Source: Gammaproteobacteria bacterium (GTDB lineage Bacteria > Pseudomonadota > Gammaproteobacteria > PIVX01). From it: 47,582 nucleotides of DNA. The number at the start of each line of letters is the position of its first letter. Position 1 is the stretch's first letter. The notes under the pieces are model-generated. The model was given only the letters and a program-made list of their open reading frames with translations, was not told the DNA's origin and did not search any database. The stretch lies in NCBI GenBank assembly GCA_003353785.1, contig PIVX01000013.1, forward strand, positions 1-47,582. The letters run 5' to 3'. This document shows positions 26,603 through 35,722 of this stretch, piece by piece. Made by a program: the position numbers and the translations under genes.

Positions 26603-27933
26603 TAGAAGAGCTTAATTACACTGAGGGCAATGCTGATCATATTTTTGAACAAATATCAAACTTACCATTTGCCGTTTATTTATCCAGTAATACTAATTAC
26701 AATATAAGAGGTAGATTTGACATAATTGCCGCTGATCCAGAAACTATTTTAGTTACCTTTGGCAGTACTACAAAAATCATTACGGATAAAAAAATTATTT
26801 ACTCAAAAGAAAACCCTTTTGATATACTAAAGAAATATACTCCTTGCAAAAATTCAGTTAAAACCGACTTCCCTTTCACAGGAGGAGCTATAGGGTTTTT
26901 TGGATATGATTTTTCTTATAACCTATATAATTTACCTAGGTATATACCAAATGACTGTAAATTTCCTGATATGCTATTTGGTATATATAGTTGGGCCATT
27001 ATAAAAGATCATCATAAGAAGAAATGTTTTTTTGTTGATAATAAAAAAAATATCACACAGTTTACTATAATTAAGAATTATATAAACAAAAAACCCAAGA
27101 AAAGCAACTCTCTAAGCCCTGTTAAATTTCAATCAAACAATAGCTTTTCAGAATACTCTAGTTCTTTTATTAAAATTATGAGCCATATTGAAAATGGAGA
27201 TTGCTATCAGGTTAATCTATCACAAAGATTTGAAGGAATTAATAAAAATAATCCATGGGATATTTATAAACATATTGTATCTAATAATCGACCAAATTTT
27301 TCAGCATTTTTTAATACCGAGTATGGAAAAATAGTTTGTCTATCTCCTGAAAGATTTATTAAAATAACAAAAGGTAAACTAGAAACTAATCCCATTAAAG
27401 GAACTATAAAGAAAGATGTATCCAATTCAAACTGTTTATCTACTATTAATAAATTACTAGAAAGCAAAAAAAATCGTGCTGAGAATTTAATGATTGTCGA
27501 TTTATTGAGGAATGATTTATATAATAGTTGTGATCCAGAATCAATATTTGTAGACAAATTTTGTGATTTATTAGATATAGGGGCACTATTACATTTAGAA
27601 AGTAGCGTTATTGGTAATCTAATAAGTAATCTACACCCTGTTGATGCACTACAGCATGCTTTCCCAGGAGGATCCGTAACAGGTGCTCCTAAACTAAAAG
27701 CAATGCATATTTCTGAAAAAACAGAATATAGAAGAAGAAATGTTTTTTGTGGAACTATTGCTTATATTAGCAATAACGGCAATGTTGATTCAAATATCAT
27801 GATCAGAACACTATTAGCAAAAAAAGAGAAAATTTATGCTTGGGCCGGAGGTGGTATAATTGCACAATCTACTCTTCACGATGAATATAAAGAGACAATT
27901 GATAAACTTGATAATATTTTCAGACTGCTATAG
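26596..27933 (+). CDS. pabB: Aminodeoxychorismate synthase component I
   Basis: The 445-residue chorismate-binding enzyme has the C-terminal signature blocks: HIENGDCYQVNLSQRF (near 197-212), SPERFIKI, PIKGTIKKD (PIKGT is the PabB-type loop), GGSVTGAPKLKAMHIS (near 356-371) and YAWAGGGIIAQST. PIKGT suggests aminodeoxychorismate synthase over anthranilate synthase (TrpE). It makes 4-amino-4-deoxychorismate for folate with an amidotransferase (PabA) encoded elsewhere. The 7-base overlap with ubiC couples two chorismate-using enzymes. Confidence 0.9.
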   Translation: MLIEELNYTEGNADHIFEQISNLPFAVYLSSNTNYNIRGRFDIIAADPETILVTFGSTTKIITDKKIIYSKENPFDILKKYTPCKNSVKTDFPFTGGAIGFFGYDFSYNLYNLPRYIPNDCKFPDMLFGIYSWAIIKDHHKKKCFFVDNKKNITQFTIIKNYINKKPKKSNSLSPVKFQSNNSFSEYSSSFIKIMSHIENGDCYQVNLSQRFEGINKNNPWDIYKHIVSNNRPNFSAFFNTEYGKIVCLSPERFIKITKGKLETNPIKGTIKKDVSNSNCLSTINKLLESKKNRAENLMIVDLLRNDLYNSCDPESIFVDKFCDLLDIGALLHLESSVIGNLISNLHPVDALQHAFPGGSVTGAPKLKAMHISEKTEYRRRNVFCGTIAYISNNGNVDSNIMIRTLLAKKEKIYAWAGGGIIAQSTLHDEYKETIDKLDNIFRLL

Positions 27934-27983
27934 CGTCATAACATCTGCAATTATTAGCCTACTTATGCTCCGAACCAAATTCA

Positions 27984-28187
27984 ATGCCACCAACAACTCT
28001 TATCATTATCTTTTTCCAATATTGGCTTTTACTGTATTTTTATTATAATCAATATAATAAACAAAATTTTCTTTTAAAATCTTGTGGAACAAAGAATGAT
28101 ATCCCAAACATATCGAATAAAATATTTAAATATATATTAGAAGAAAGATTTAACGAAAAAATAGCGTCTATAATAGGAATGATATAA
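27984..28187 (+). CDS. Small ORF, doubtful
   Basis: The 462-bp region between pabB and the DAACS genes has no strong gene. A 67-codon ORF starts with a hydrophobic helix (LIIIFFQYWLLLYFYY) and ends in a charged tail. Another frame reads into it from the pabB end with a similar hydrophobic stretch, so it might be the remains of a small membrane protein. No ribosome binding site is evident. Confidence 0.2.
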   Translation: MPPTTLIIIFFQYWLLLYFYYNQYNKQNFLLKSCGTKNDIPNISNKIFKYILEERFNEKIASIIGMI

Positions 28188-28395
28188 ATCTAGGAATAAT
28201 TTGTAAATTTGACATAACTATAGGCCCGCTGTCTAATTTCATGAAATTTTTCACTACCCACTTACATATATTTATTTCAGGAAGCTTTTTGATAAATATT
28301 TTACTTCTGCAAATAAAAAAAATGACCCGCATTATTATATATATTAATAGCTGCGAAATTGTCTAAAATAAAAAATGGTTCTATAAAATTAAACT

Positions 28396-29619
28396 CTAAT
28401 CCTTATCTTCAAAATGAGATATAACTACTGTAGCATAAATATCACCGGCTACATTTGTAGCTGTTTGCAACATGTCATTAATACGATCTACCCCAACAAT
28501 AATACCCAATACCCCCAAAGGCACACCGACAGAAGTCATAACTACGCTCATTGCTATAATTGCTGATCCAGGAACAGCAGCTATCCCCATTGTTGTAATT
28601 ATTATTGTAAATACCAAAGTTATATAGTCAAATATTGATAAATCTATAGAATATATATTTGCTGCAAATATTGTAGCAACACTTAAATATATTGTTAAAC
28701 CATTCAAATTAAAACTAGTGCCTAGTGGTAATAAGAAATCAGATATTGCTTTTGGAACCCCCCATTTATTATTAACAGTCTTCATAGAAATAGGTAAAGT
28801 CGCAGCGCTACTACAGGTAGTAAATGCAAAAGTTAAAGGATGCATGATTTTATTGATAAAAATATTTGGACTATCTCCAACAATTATCCACAAAGAAATA
28901 GAATAAACAACAATAATCTGAATTAAGCAAGCAATAAAAACTGACATAACAAATTTAGTCAGTGGCATAAATGCGCTTAAACCAAAGTTACCAAATGTCC
29001 ATGCAATAAATGCAAAAATGCCATATGGAGCAAAACTCATTACTAAGCTAACTAACTTGAAAACAACAGCTGACATACTTTTAAAAAGATTAGCTACAGG
29101 CAAGGCTTTTTCTCCAGCTAAATTAATTGATAAACCAAAGAAAATAGAAAACACAACTATTTGTAAGATATTACCCTCAACAAAAGCTGCAACTGGACTC
29201 TTAGGGATAATATTCTCCAACATAGATACTAAAGATGGAGTATTGCTGACTTGATTGACTACTTGAGCACCGTGTACAAAAGGAAAATCAGCGCCAGGCT
29301 TTATAATTGAGGCAACTACTATTCCAATTATAGCAGCTAAAATCATACAAATTGAATATATTGCTACAGCTCTAATACTTAATCTACGCATCTTTGAAAA
29401 ATCTTCCATTGATAAAACTGAACAAACAATCACAGTAAAAACCACAGGAACAATAGTCATATGAATTGCATGAATAAATATATTACCCAAAGGCTTTAGA
29501 AATTCTGTTTTATCTCCTAGAACTAAACCACAGATGATCCCTAATACTAAAGATACGAATATTTTTTTCCAAGAAGTTAGCCCAACCCAAGATTTAGTTA
29601 TTTTTAAAATAATATTCAT
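28396..29619 (-). CDS. DAACS dicarboxylate/amino acid:cation symporter (copy 1)
   Basis: The 407-residue membrane protein has the glutamate-transporter fold: HAIHMTIVPVVFTVIVCSVLSM near the N-terminus, the HP1-like FTTCSSAATLPISMK (near 265-279; serine-rich loop), LPLGTSFNLNGLTIYLSVATIF (NMDG-like motif, here N-L-N-G) and VPGSAIIAMSVV with DRINDMLQTATNVAGD in TM8. The change of NMDGT to NLNGL hints at different ion or substrate coupling. It lies 8 bases after a second DAACS gene, so both are probably one operon. Confidence 0.9.
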   Translation of the reverse strand: MNIILKITKSWVGLTSWKKIFVSLVLGIICGLVLGDKTEFLKPLGNIFIHAIHMTIVPVVFTVIVCSVLSMEDFSKMRRLSIRAVAIYSICMILAAIIGIVVASIIKPGADFPFVHGAQVVNQVSNTPSLVSMLENIIPKSPVAAFVEGNILQIVVFSIFFGLSINLAGEKALPVANLFKSMSAVVFKLVSLVMSFAPYGIFAFIAWTFGNFGLSAFMPLTKFVMSVFIACLIQIIVVYSISLWIIVGDSPNIFINKIMHPLTFAFTTCSSAATLPISMKTVNNKWGVPKAISDFLLPLGTSFNLNGLTIYLSVATIFAANIYSIDLSIFDYITLVFTIIITTMGIAAVPGSAIIAMSVVMTSVGVPLGVLGIIVGVDRINDMLQTATNVAGDIYATVVISHFEDKD

Positions 29620-29627
29620 CTTTATAT

Positions 29628-30929
29628 TTAGAAAATACTTCTATCAGGCAGCAAATCCTTCTCCCCTTCAGATCTTGCAATAATTAGTGCGCCACAGGAA
29701 TCACTAAAAATATTAACAGCTGTTCTACACATGTCTAGTAAACGATCCGTCACCATAATTATTCCTATTGCCTCAATTGGAAGACCAACAGCATTTAATA
29801 TAATTACAATAGCTACCAAGCTTGCTGCCGGAACACCAGCAACACCTATTGAAGTTATAAGTGCAAGCATTAGAACCGTGAATTGTTGCAGAAAACTAAC
29901 TTCCAAACCATAAATTTGCATTAGGAAAATAGCTACTATACATTCGTATAAGGCGGTTCCATCCATATTGATAGTAGCTCCCAATGGCAATACAAAACTT
30001 GCTGTCTTTGTTGAAACATTAGCATTTTTCTCAACACACTCTATTGTCATCGGTAAAGTTGCTGAAGATGAAGATGTAGAGAAAGCTGTCACCAGGGCAG
30101 GAATCATTGCCTTAAAATGAGCAATAGGACTAACTCTTGCAAATACCTTCAGTAAGATAGATAAGTTTACAAATACATGTATTGACAATGCTAAAAGGAC
30201 TGTTATAAAGAATACCAGTAAAGGCTTGAGAGCTGAGAACCCTGTTTCCGCCATTGTTTTAGCTATTAAACCAAATATCCCTACTGGCGCAATATACCTC
30301 ATAACCCACATAGTCAATAACATCATTGTCTCATAAATTGCTTGCCAAAAATCATTTATTGTTTTACGGTAAGTCTCTGGAATCTGAGACATAAAGAAAC
30401 CGAATAATAAACTAAAGAATATCAATCCCAGCATATTACCTTCAGCAGATGCGGCAATAACATTGGAAGGAATCATTCTATGAAAAATGTTTATAACATC
30501 TTGTATCCCTCTGTTCCCAATCTCACCTAGATTATTGCTTACCATATCAATTGCACCAAAAGAAGAACCTGCTGGCAAACCATCTATCTTACCTGGAGCA
30601 ATAAAATGAGCAACTAGTAATCCTGTCATTATTGCTATAAAACTAGTCGATATATAAAACAACATAGTTTTACCACCAATGCGACCTAAAGACTTGCTAC
30701 TTCCAACTCTTGTAATTCCAGTCACTATAGAAGAAACAACTAAGGGGACTATTATCATTTTTAGTGAGTTAATAAAAATGATGCCAATAAAATCAAAAAC
30801 AGAATAAAGTGTTATATTGAATATTGCCGTATTAGTATCAATAAATAAACCTATAAGTACGGCTAAAAAAATACTTAAAAATATTTTAAAATGCAAAGCT
30901 ATTTTCGGTTTTTTTAAATTGTTTTCCAT
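29628..30929 (-). CDS. DAACS dicarboxylate/amino acid:cation symporter (copy 2)
   Basis: The start at 30929 (MENNLKKPKIALHFK) is chosen because GGAG lies about 7 bases upstream; the frame is open further but without a site. The 433-residue protein keeps all family motifs: INSLKMIIVPLVVSSIVTGI, STSSSSATLPMTIEC, the canonical LPLGATINMDGTALYE (NMDGT) and DRLLDMCRTAVNIFSD with the substrate-binding Asp/Arg/Asn in TM8. It likely imports glutamate, aspartate or C4-dicarboxylates with sodium or protons. With copy 1 and the DASS carrier it indicates dependence on acids from outside. Confidence 0.93.
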   Translation of the reverse strand: MENNLKKPKIALHFKIFLSIFLAVLIGLFIDTNTAIFNITLYSVFDFIGIIFINSLKMIIVPLVVSSIVTGITRVGSSKSLGRIGGKTMLFYISTSFIAIMTGLLVAHFIAPGKIDGLPAGSSFGAIDMVSNNLGEIGNRGIQDVINIFHRMIPSNVIAASAEGNMLGLIFFSLLFGFFMSQIPETYRKTINDFWQAIYETMMLLTMWVMRYIAPVGIFGLIAKTMAETGFSALKPLLVFFITVLLALSIHVFVNLSILLKVFARVSPIAHFKAMIPALVTAFSTSSSSATLPMTIECVEKNANVSTKTASFVLPLGATINMDGTALYECIVAIFLMQIYGLEVSFLQQFTVLMLALITSIGVAGVPAASLVAIVIILNAVGLPIEAIGIIMVTDRLLDMCRTAVNIFSDSCGALIIARSEGEKDLLPDRSIF

Positions 30930-31129
30930 AACAATCTCCAAAATAAATAATACTACAATTATACTTTTAGTATGTTCCACTATCAATCATACTCAATGTT
31001 TTCCATTGTATAGCATACGCAAACTATCATTAATGAAGAATTTATATACAAAAACATTTATATAGTTCAAATTTATTACAGACAAAAATTTAATTATATC
31101 TCCAAAATTTTTTATATGTTGTGTATATT

Positions 31130-31375
31130 TATGGCAAAATATACGGAGCAACACATAACTACGCTTATACTTTCGGAGGAATTTTTTTTCTCAATACATT
31201 AAAGATGATAATAATTCCCTTAGTTATTTTCTCTATCATTATTGGAGTTACAAAAACAGGGAAAAGGAGTATGGCTAGGTAGGTAAACCATCCTATTCTA
31301 ATTTATGTCCTAGAATAATTAATATAGTCCCTTAGGAATATTATTTGGTAGTCAAATTGCCCTAATTTTAGAAAT
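31130..31375 (+). pseudogene. Relic of a third DAACS-type symporter
   Basis: On the plus strand a frame without a start reads FGGIFFLNTLKMIIIPLVIF from 31172 and continues SIIIGVTKTGK, then stops at 31280-31282. This equals the TM2 signature of DAACS carriers (compare INSLKMIIVPLVVSSIVTGI in copy 2). After the stop another frame gives a PLGILFGSQIALIL stretch up to about 31370. The rest of the gene is lost. It is opposite in direction to the two intact copies. Confidence 0.65.
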
Positions 31376-31814
31376 GAATTAGAAATTTCTTTTCTATTTT
31401 ATTTAGCTCTTTTAAAGATTCCACCTCTTCTTGCAGAAATTCTGCACTAAACCAAGCATCTAAAATTTCTTTAGCTACAGGAAGAGATATCAACCTTAGA
31501 CTCATTACTAATACATTAGCATCATTCCATTGTCTAGACCCTCTTGCTGTTTCAGCATCATTACATAAAGCCGCCCTAACACCAGGAATTTTATTTGCAG
31601 CTATTGAAACCCCCGTACCAGTCCAACAAAATATTATTCCTACGTCACTTATACCCTTCACTACAGACTCACCTACTTGCATTGCAACTGTTGGCCAATT
31701 CACCTGTTCTTGAATTAATGCACCAAATTCCATAATGGAATTATCCTTCACCAGTAATTCTAAGATCTCATCAGTAAGAAAAGTTTTTTCATCACTACCT
31801 ATTGCTATTTTCAT
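31368..31814 (-). CDS. RpiB/LacA/LacB-family sugar-phosphate isomerase
   Basis: The 148-residue protein has the family fold and core motif IIFCWTGTGVSIAANKIPGVRAALC (near 61-85) with the catalytic Cys and phosphate loop, and NDAETARGSRQWNDANVLVMS (near 86-106). It starts MKIAIGSDEKTF, where canonical RpiB has GSDHAG, so the catalytic-site His/Ala-Gly pair is changed as in the non-classical subgroup with a CWTGTG motif. It may isomerise ribose 5-phosphate or a different aldose phosphate. It is a single gene. Confidence 0.85.
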   Translation of the reverse strand: MKIAIGSDEKTFLTDEILELLVKDNSIMEFGALIQEQVNWPTVAMQVGESVVKGISDVGIIFCWTGTGVSIAANKIPGVRAALCNDAETARGSRQWNDANVLVMSLRLISLPVAKEILDAWFSAEFLQEEVESLKELNKIEKKFLIHF

Positions 31815-32079
31815 CTACATACCAAATTAATAATTATATAACAGAAATTTTTTTAATTTTGTAAACTTGCTAAAAATTAAATTTCAGCAATTCATCCTCA
31901 CACTTTGTATTCCATATTGTCCTAGCACAACTCAGTTACTGACTTAGTATTTCCTTTTGTTCTATGGTTAGATTTGCTTTGAACTCTACTCCCAGCGGCA
32001 CTAGCATTCTCTTTTGTTAAAAACTGTTATATATTAACATCTATTAGAGAACATTTCGACCATAAGGTTTGCATGTATC

Positions 32080-32440
32080 AGTGGAGAACAGAAATAAATT
32101 GTGATTTTGTAACAAAAAATAGAAGAAAAAATTTTACTTACAAAATGATAGCAAGAGTCAAAGAATTGTTTATTGAAACATGCAGCAGATAGATGTTGAA
32201 CTTACAGGGTTTGTGCTGAAGACGCTCATGTATATATAATGCTTAATGTTCCTTCTAAAATAGCTATCTCTAATTTAGTTGATAAACTCAAAGGTAGCAT
32301 CATATTTTTTGAGACGTAAATTCACTAAGCAATTACAAAATAAATTATGGGGCATAATTTATGGTCTTCTAGTTATTGTGTAATTTCCTGTGTGATACTC
32401 CTCTTGATATTGTAAAACAAATATTGTTAATTAAAGCACT
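32080..32440 (+). pseudogene. IS200/IS605-type TnpA transposase relic
   Basis: Read rightward, the frames give INCDFVTKNRRKNFTYKM (compare F-V-T-K-Y-R-R-K-V-F), ARVKELFIETC, then AEDAHVYIMLNVPSKIAISN and LVDKLKGS (compare the H-x-H catalytic region D-H-V-H-L-L-V; the second His here is Tyr), RRKFTKQLQNKLWG, LWSSSYCV and TPLDIVKQIL. This is the order of an IS200-family Y1 transposase. Stops and at least two frameshifts break it, and the HUH motif is damaged, so it is dead. The rest of the 31815-32665 interval shows nothing convincing. Confidence 0.72.
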
Positions 32441-32665
32441 CTTACAACTAATATTAATGTTGCTAAATCTAAAAAACTTGCAAGGAAAGCGTCCACTTGA
32501 CCCACAACTAAACTAGCGGGACTACGCTCACAATTCGTTCAAATTATTGCCATAAACCCCAATATTTTTACTTCTTTGGTAAAAATGGATCTGGTTGTAT
32601 TATTATGTGTATGAAACTGAAGTACCAGACAAACTACCTTTAAACAAAGACGCTACAGAGCATAA

Positions 32666-34315
32666 TCAATCATTTGGGCAAGTAAGGATGTCAAAGACTA
32701 AATCTGTAGATGATGTATAAGCATGTTGAGGAAAATGTCTATTATATTGAATCACTCTTTCAGGACGCATATAATCGTTATTATTGATAATAACATCGTT
32801 AATAAAATCATAAAAATCTTTTTCCATATTAGCTTGGTACGCACTGTTAAAAATATCTTTAAATTCAACAGCTGGTTCTCCAGTAGATTTGCAAAGTAAT
32901 ATAGGCTTAAATGTTGGAAAAAAATCAAAGAAGCTAGATGACATATCAGTAATAATGGCATCTGATATAGAAAAAATATCAATGTATGAATTATTCTGAT
33001 TATAATGAAAATTGTTAAAATTGTTGGATAAATTACTTATATAATCTACAAATGTATCATCTGGGAGAACTGCTTCTAACATTGGATGGGGACGAAATAT
33101 CCAAAGAATATTCTGAAATTCTTTTGTCAGCTTAACAAATAAATCTTTATATATTAGAAAAGTGGAGAATTGATTAACGAGAGGAGTTGTTATTTGGGAA
33201 ATTAAATGATGTGGTGTCCAAGTAATGATATAACTAAATGTTTGTTGGTAATCTGGATTTAAAAAAATCTGGGCATTCTTATAATCTTCTATCTTAGGGA
33301 ATTGACAGTTCACAACCCTAGAAGTTCCGTTAACATACTTTCTTAAGGCTTTTGTTGTTTGTTCTAGATTAGTGAAGTATATAGAAACTTTATTTGAATA
33401 AGAAGTGGCTAAGAAATTTTCAAGACCAGCGGGCATTAAAATGTTTTTTGTAAAATAGTATCCATAGGTGAAAACACAGATTACGCTTGAGTCTGATAAA
33501 GAATCTAAGATCCTTATATAGTCATTATTTTCCAAAAGGTCAAAGATAATAATTATATTTTCAGTAATACTACTTAAGTCAATTTCTCCAGTATTTTTAT
33601 CAAAACAATAGACACATTCAATACCAACTCTAGAAAAAGACACTGATTGTTTCTTAGCATAATTATATATGTCTTTAATAGTATCATCATGAATTATATT
33701 AGGGTACTGAACTCTAGAAGATTTTTTTTTGATCCCCGTTCTAGCAGGAGTTAATCCAACAGTTGTTTTTATATTCTCATTGATAAATTTATCATAAATA
33801 GATTTATGAAAACGTGATATGCTGCTTGTTAAGATTCTTACCTGAATTTTATTAGATTTTGGGTGTTGATTTTTAGCTCTTAATAGCTCATAAGAAATGT
33901 TGCCAAAATTTTTATTAAATATAGACAGGAAATAGTTCATTAACGTATAGGTAGTAAAATCAATATCTGAAATTATTATTTCATCCTTAAGCTTTTGTTG
34001 AATATATAATGTGAATTGTACATTCTCTTGTGAATGACTAAAGAATAAGTAATAGATGATAGAAATCTTATTTTTGTGCTTAACAATTTTACGTTTTATT
34101 TTTTTTCCTTTTTCACATAAAAAAGCGATATGTTTATCAAAACCATTCTTGCTTAACCCATCGATAGTATATGAAAGTTTGTAAAATCCTTTTTCTACGT
34201 AAGAATATGGCCCAAATAAGAAATGTCCTATCGGTAAGTCAGCTGGGATGAAAATTTTGTTGTTAACCCTTTTAATAATATCACTGGAAACTAAGAAATG
34301 TTTTGTTATGTTCAT
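32666..34315 (-). CDS. CDP-glycerol glycerophosphotransferase-family protein
   Basis: The 549-residue protein has a C-terminal half like TagB/TagF and related capsule polymerases: WTPHHL (near 365), ILWIFRPHPML (near 403-413) and SDAIITDMSSSFFDFFPTFKPILL (from 451), the S-D-x-x-I-T-D-Y-S-S-x-x-F-D motif with the usual Tyr replaced by Met. These enzymes transfer glycerol-phosphate or similar polyol units onto surface glycans at the inner face of the membrane. The N-terminal 200 residues, also beta/alpha-like, were not recognised. It heads a leftward pair with a methyltransferase upstream. Confidence 0.8.
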   Translation of the reverse strand: MNITKHFLVSSDIIKRVNNKIFIPADLPIGHFLFGPYSYVEKGFYKLSYTIDGLSKNGFDKHIAFLCEKGKKIKRKIVKHKNKISIIYYLFFSHSQENVQFTLYIQQKLKDEIIISDIDFTTYTLMNYFLSIFNKNFGNISYELLRAKNQHPKSNKIQVRILTSSISRFHKSIYDKFINENIKTTVGLTPARTGIKKKSSRVQYPNIIHDDTIKDIYNYAKKQSVSFSRVGIECVYCFDKNTGEIDLSSITENIIIIFDLLENNDYIRILDSLSDSSVICVFTYGYYFTKNILMPAGLENFLATSYSNKVSIYFTNLEQTTKALRKYVNGTSRVVNCQFPKIEDYKNAQIFLNPDYQQTFSYIITWTPHHLISQITTPLVNQFSTFLIYKDLFVKLTKEFQNILWIFRPHPMLEAVLPDDTFVDYISNLSNNFNNFHYNQNNSYIDIFSISDAIITDMSSSFFDFFPTFKPILLCKSTGEPAVEFKDIFNSAYQANMEKDFYDFINDVIINNNDYMRPERVIQYNRHFPQHAYTSSTDLVFDILTCPND

Positions 34316-34373
34316 TTAGACTATATTATATGATTTTAAGTGAAATATAAAATAACTGTAGTATTACTCAAAG

Positions 34374-35012
34374 TTAAGTAAAAATCAAACATCGATATGC
34401 TGTATCTTGGTATAAATTGCATGACTTAGGATATATGTCATGTATTTCTACAGGTAGCTCTACGAGTTCTACTATTTCTTCTACTGTGCGATAGACAGCA
34501 AAATAATTATCTTTTAGTTCTTCTGAGTATTTGTTTACAGTCACCTTTTTATTAATACCAAACTGATTACGAATGATCAGTTTAGAATTCTTACCCATCA
34601 TTTGCTTACAATTAAAAAAAAAATTATGTAAATCAATATCCTGCTCAATATAAATTATTACACCAAGGCAAATAATTAAGTCAAAAACGCTATTGTCAAC
34701 AAAATCACAAATATCTTTTTGTATATATGATATATTAGAATGCTTTATGTATTTACTATAGTCAATATCTTGATAGTCTATTACAGTAACCGATTTACAA
34801 ATAGGAGCTAACATATTTGCCATAATGCATGCACCTCCACCTTGATCTAGAATTTTCATATTAGGTGAAATATATAATTTCAGAAAATTGAAATCATATA
34901 AAATTCGCGGATCATTGATATAATGTCTACTTTTCTCAACAATAGAATTATGATCAATATTTAAATATCTTTTTTGCCAGAATTTGTATGTTTTTGAGTT
35001 TTTCATTCTCAC
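34374..35012 (-). CDS. Class I SAM-dependent methyltransferase
   Basis: The 212-residue protein has motif I MKILDQGGGACIMANMLAP (near 53-71; G-x-G-x-G replaced by GGGAC), motif II VTVIDYQDIDYS and the post-II acidic VFDLIICLGVIIYIEQD (motif IV-like, near 110-128). The substrate is unknown; the neighbours (a CDP-glycerol-type transferase, a nucleotidyltransferase and an FkbM methyltransferase) suggest it methylates a sugar or surface polymer. A gap of 58 bases separates it from the next gene. Confidence 0.83.
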   Translation of the reverse strand: MRMKNSKTYKFWQKRYLNIDHNSIVEKSRHYINDPRILYDFNFLKLYISPNMKILDQGGGACIMANMLAPICKSVTVIDYQDIDYSKYIKHSNISYIQKDICDFVDNSVFDLIICLGVIIYIEQDIDLHNFFFNCKQMMGKNSKLIIRNQFGINKKVTVNKYSEELKDNYFAVYRTVEEIVELVELPVEIHDIYPKSCNLYQDTAYRCLIFT

Positions 35013-35089
35013 TAGCGTATTACATAATCTAAAGTAATATATTACTACTTGTATTTTAGTTATACTAGTAATATAATTTTTTACATTAT

Positions 35090-35722
35090 ATGAGTAAAAT
35101 TAATAAAAATACGGCTTTTTGTTTTGATCTAGATGGCACAATTACTGCAGAGGAATCACTGCCTATGCTTGCTAAACATTTAGAACTTTTTTCTGAAGAA
35201 ATTCATTTACTTACCAAAGCTACTTTGGATGGAGTTATACCAGTAAAATCTTCTTTAAAGTTGAGATTTAGCTTATTGCTGCAAGCAGACATCAAAAAAA
35301 TTAGAAAAATAATGTGCAAGATCTCTTTACATCATAAAATATTACGATGGATTAGTGCTCATTCTCAGGACTGCTACATTATAACTCATAATTTGGATTT
35401 ATTTTGTGAGCATCTCTTGACAAAAATTCCTTGTAAATCATTTACTAGTAAAATAATTAAAGAAGATACTCATTCACAGTTTGATTTACTAGATAAGGGA
35501 GATATTGTAAGAGAAATTAAGAATTATGGATATAATCAAGTTGTTGCTATTGGTGAAGGATTTGGTGATCTACCAATGTTTGAAAATGCCGATATTAGAA
35601 TAAGTTTTGGAGCTGTACATAAACCGATCCCAAAGCTATTAGATATTTCAGATTACATAAGTTATTCAGAAGAAACATTATGCCAAATATTGAATATGCT
35701 ATATTACCCAACGCTGGGTTAG
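35090..35722 (+). CDS. HAD-superfamily phosphatase (SerB-like)
   Basis: The 210-residue protein has the first HAD motif FCFDLDGTITAEE (near 11-23), a small alpha-helical cap (LPMLAKHLELFSEEIHLLTK), motif II in DCYIITHN, a lysine region, and motif IV VAIGEGFGDLPMFENADI (near 163-180). The cap and the LPML and LT...G.ip pattern resemble phosphoserine phosphatase-type HADs. It overlaps the nucleotidyltransferase start by 43 bases, so both are made together; the pair may prepare a phosphorylated sugar or alcohol for transfer. Confidence 0.85.
   Translation: MSKINKNTAFCFDLDGTITAEESLPMLAKHLELFSEEIHLLTKATLDGVIPVKSSLKLRFSLLLQADIKKIRKIMCKISLHHKILRWISAHSQDCYIITHNLDLFCEHLLTKIPCKSFTSKIIKEDTHSQFDLLDKGDIVREIKNYGYNQVVAIGEGFGDLPMFENADIRISFGAVHKPIPKLLDISDYISYSEETLCQILNMLYYPTLG

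Noticed and set aside
31815..32079. Possible tail of a coding sequence on the minus strand
   Set aside because: A short stretch reads open in one frame, but it has no start and no recognisable motif.
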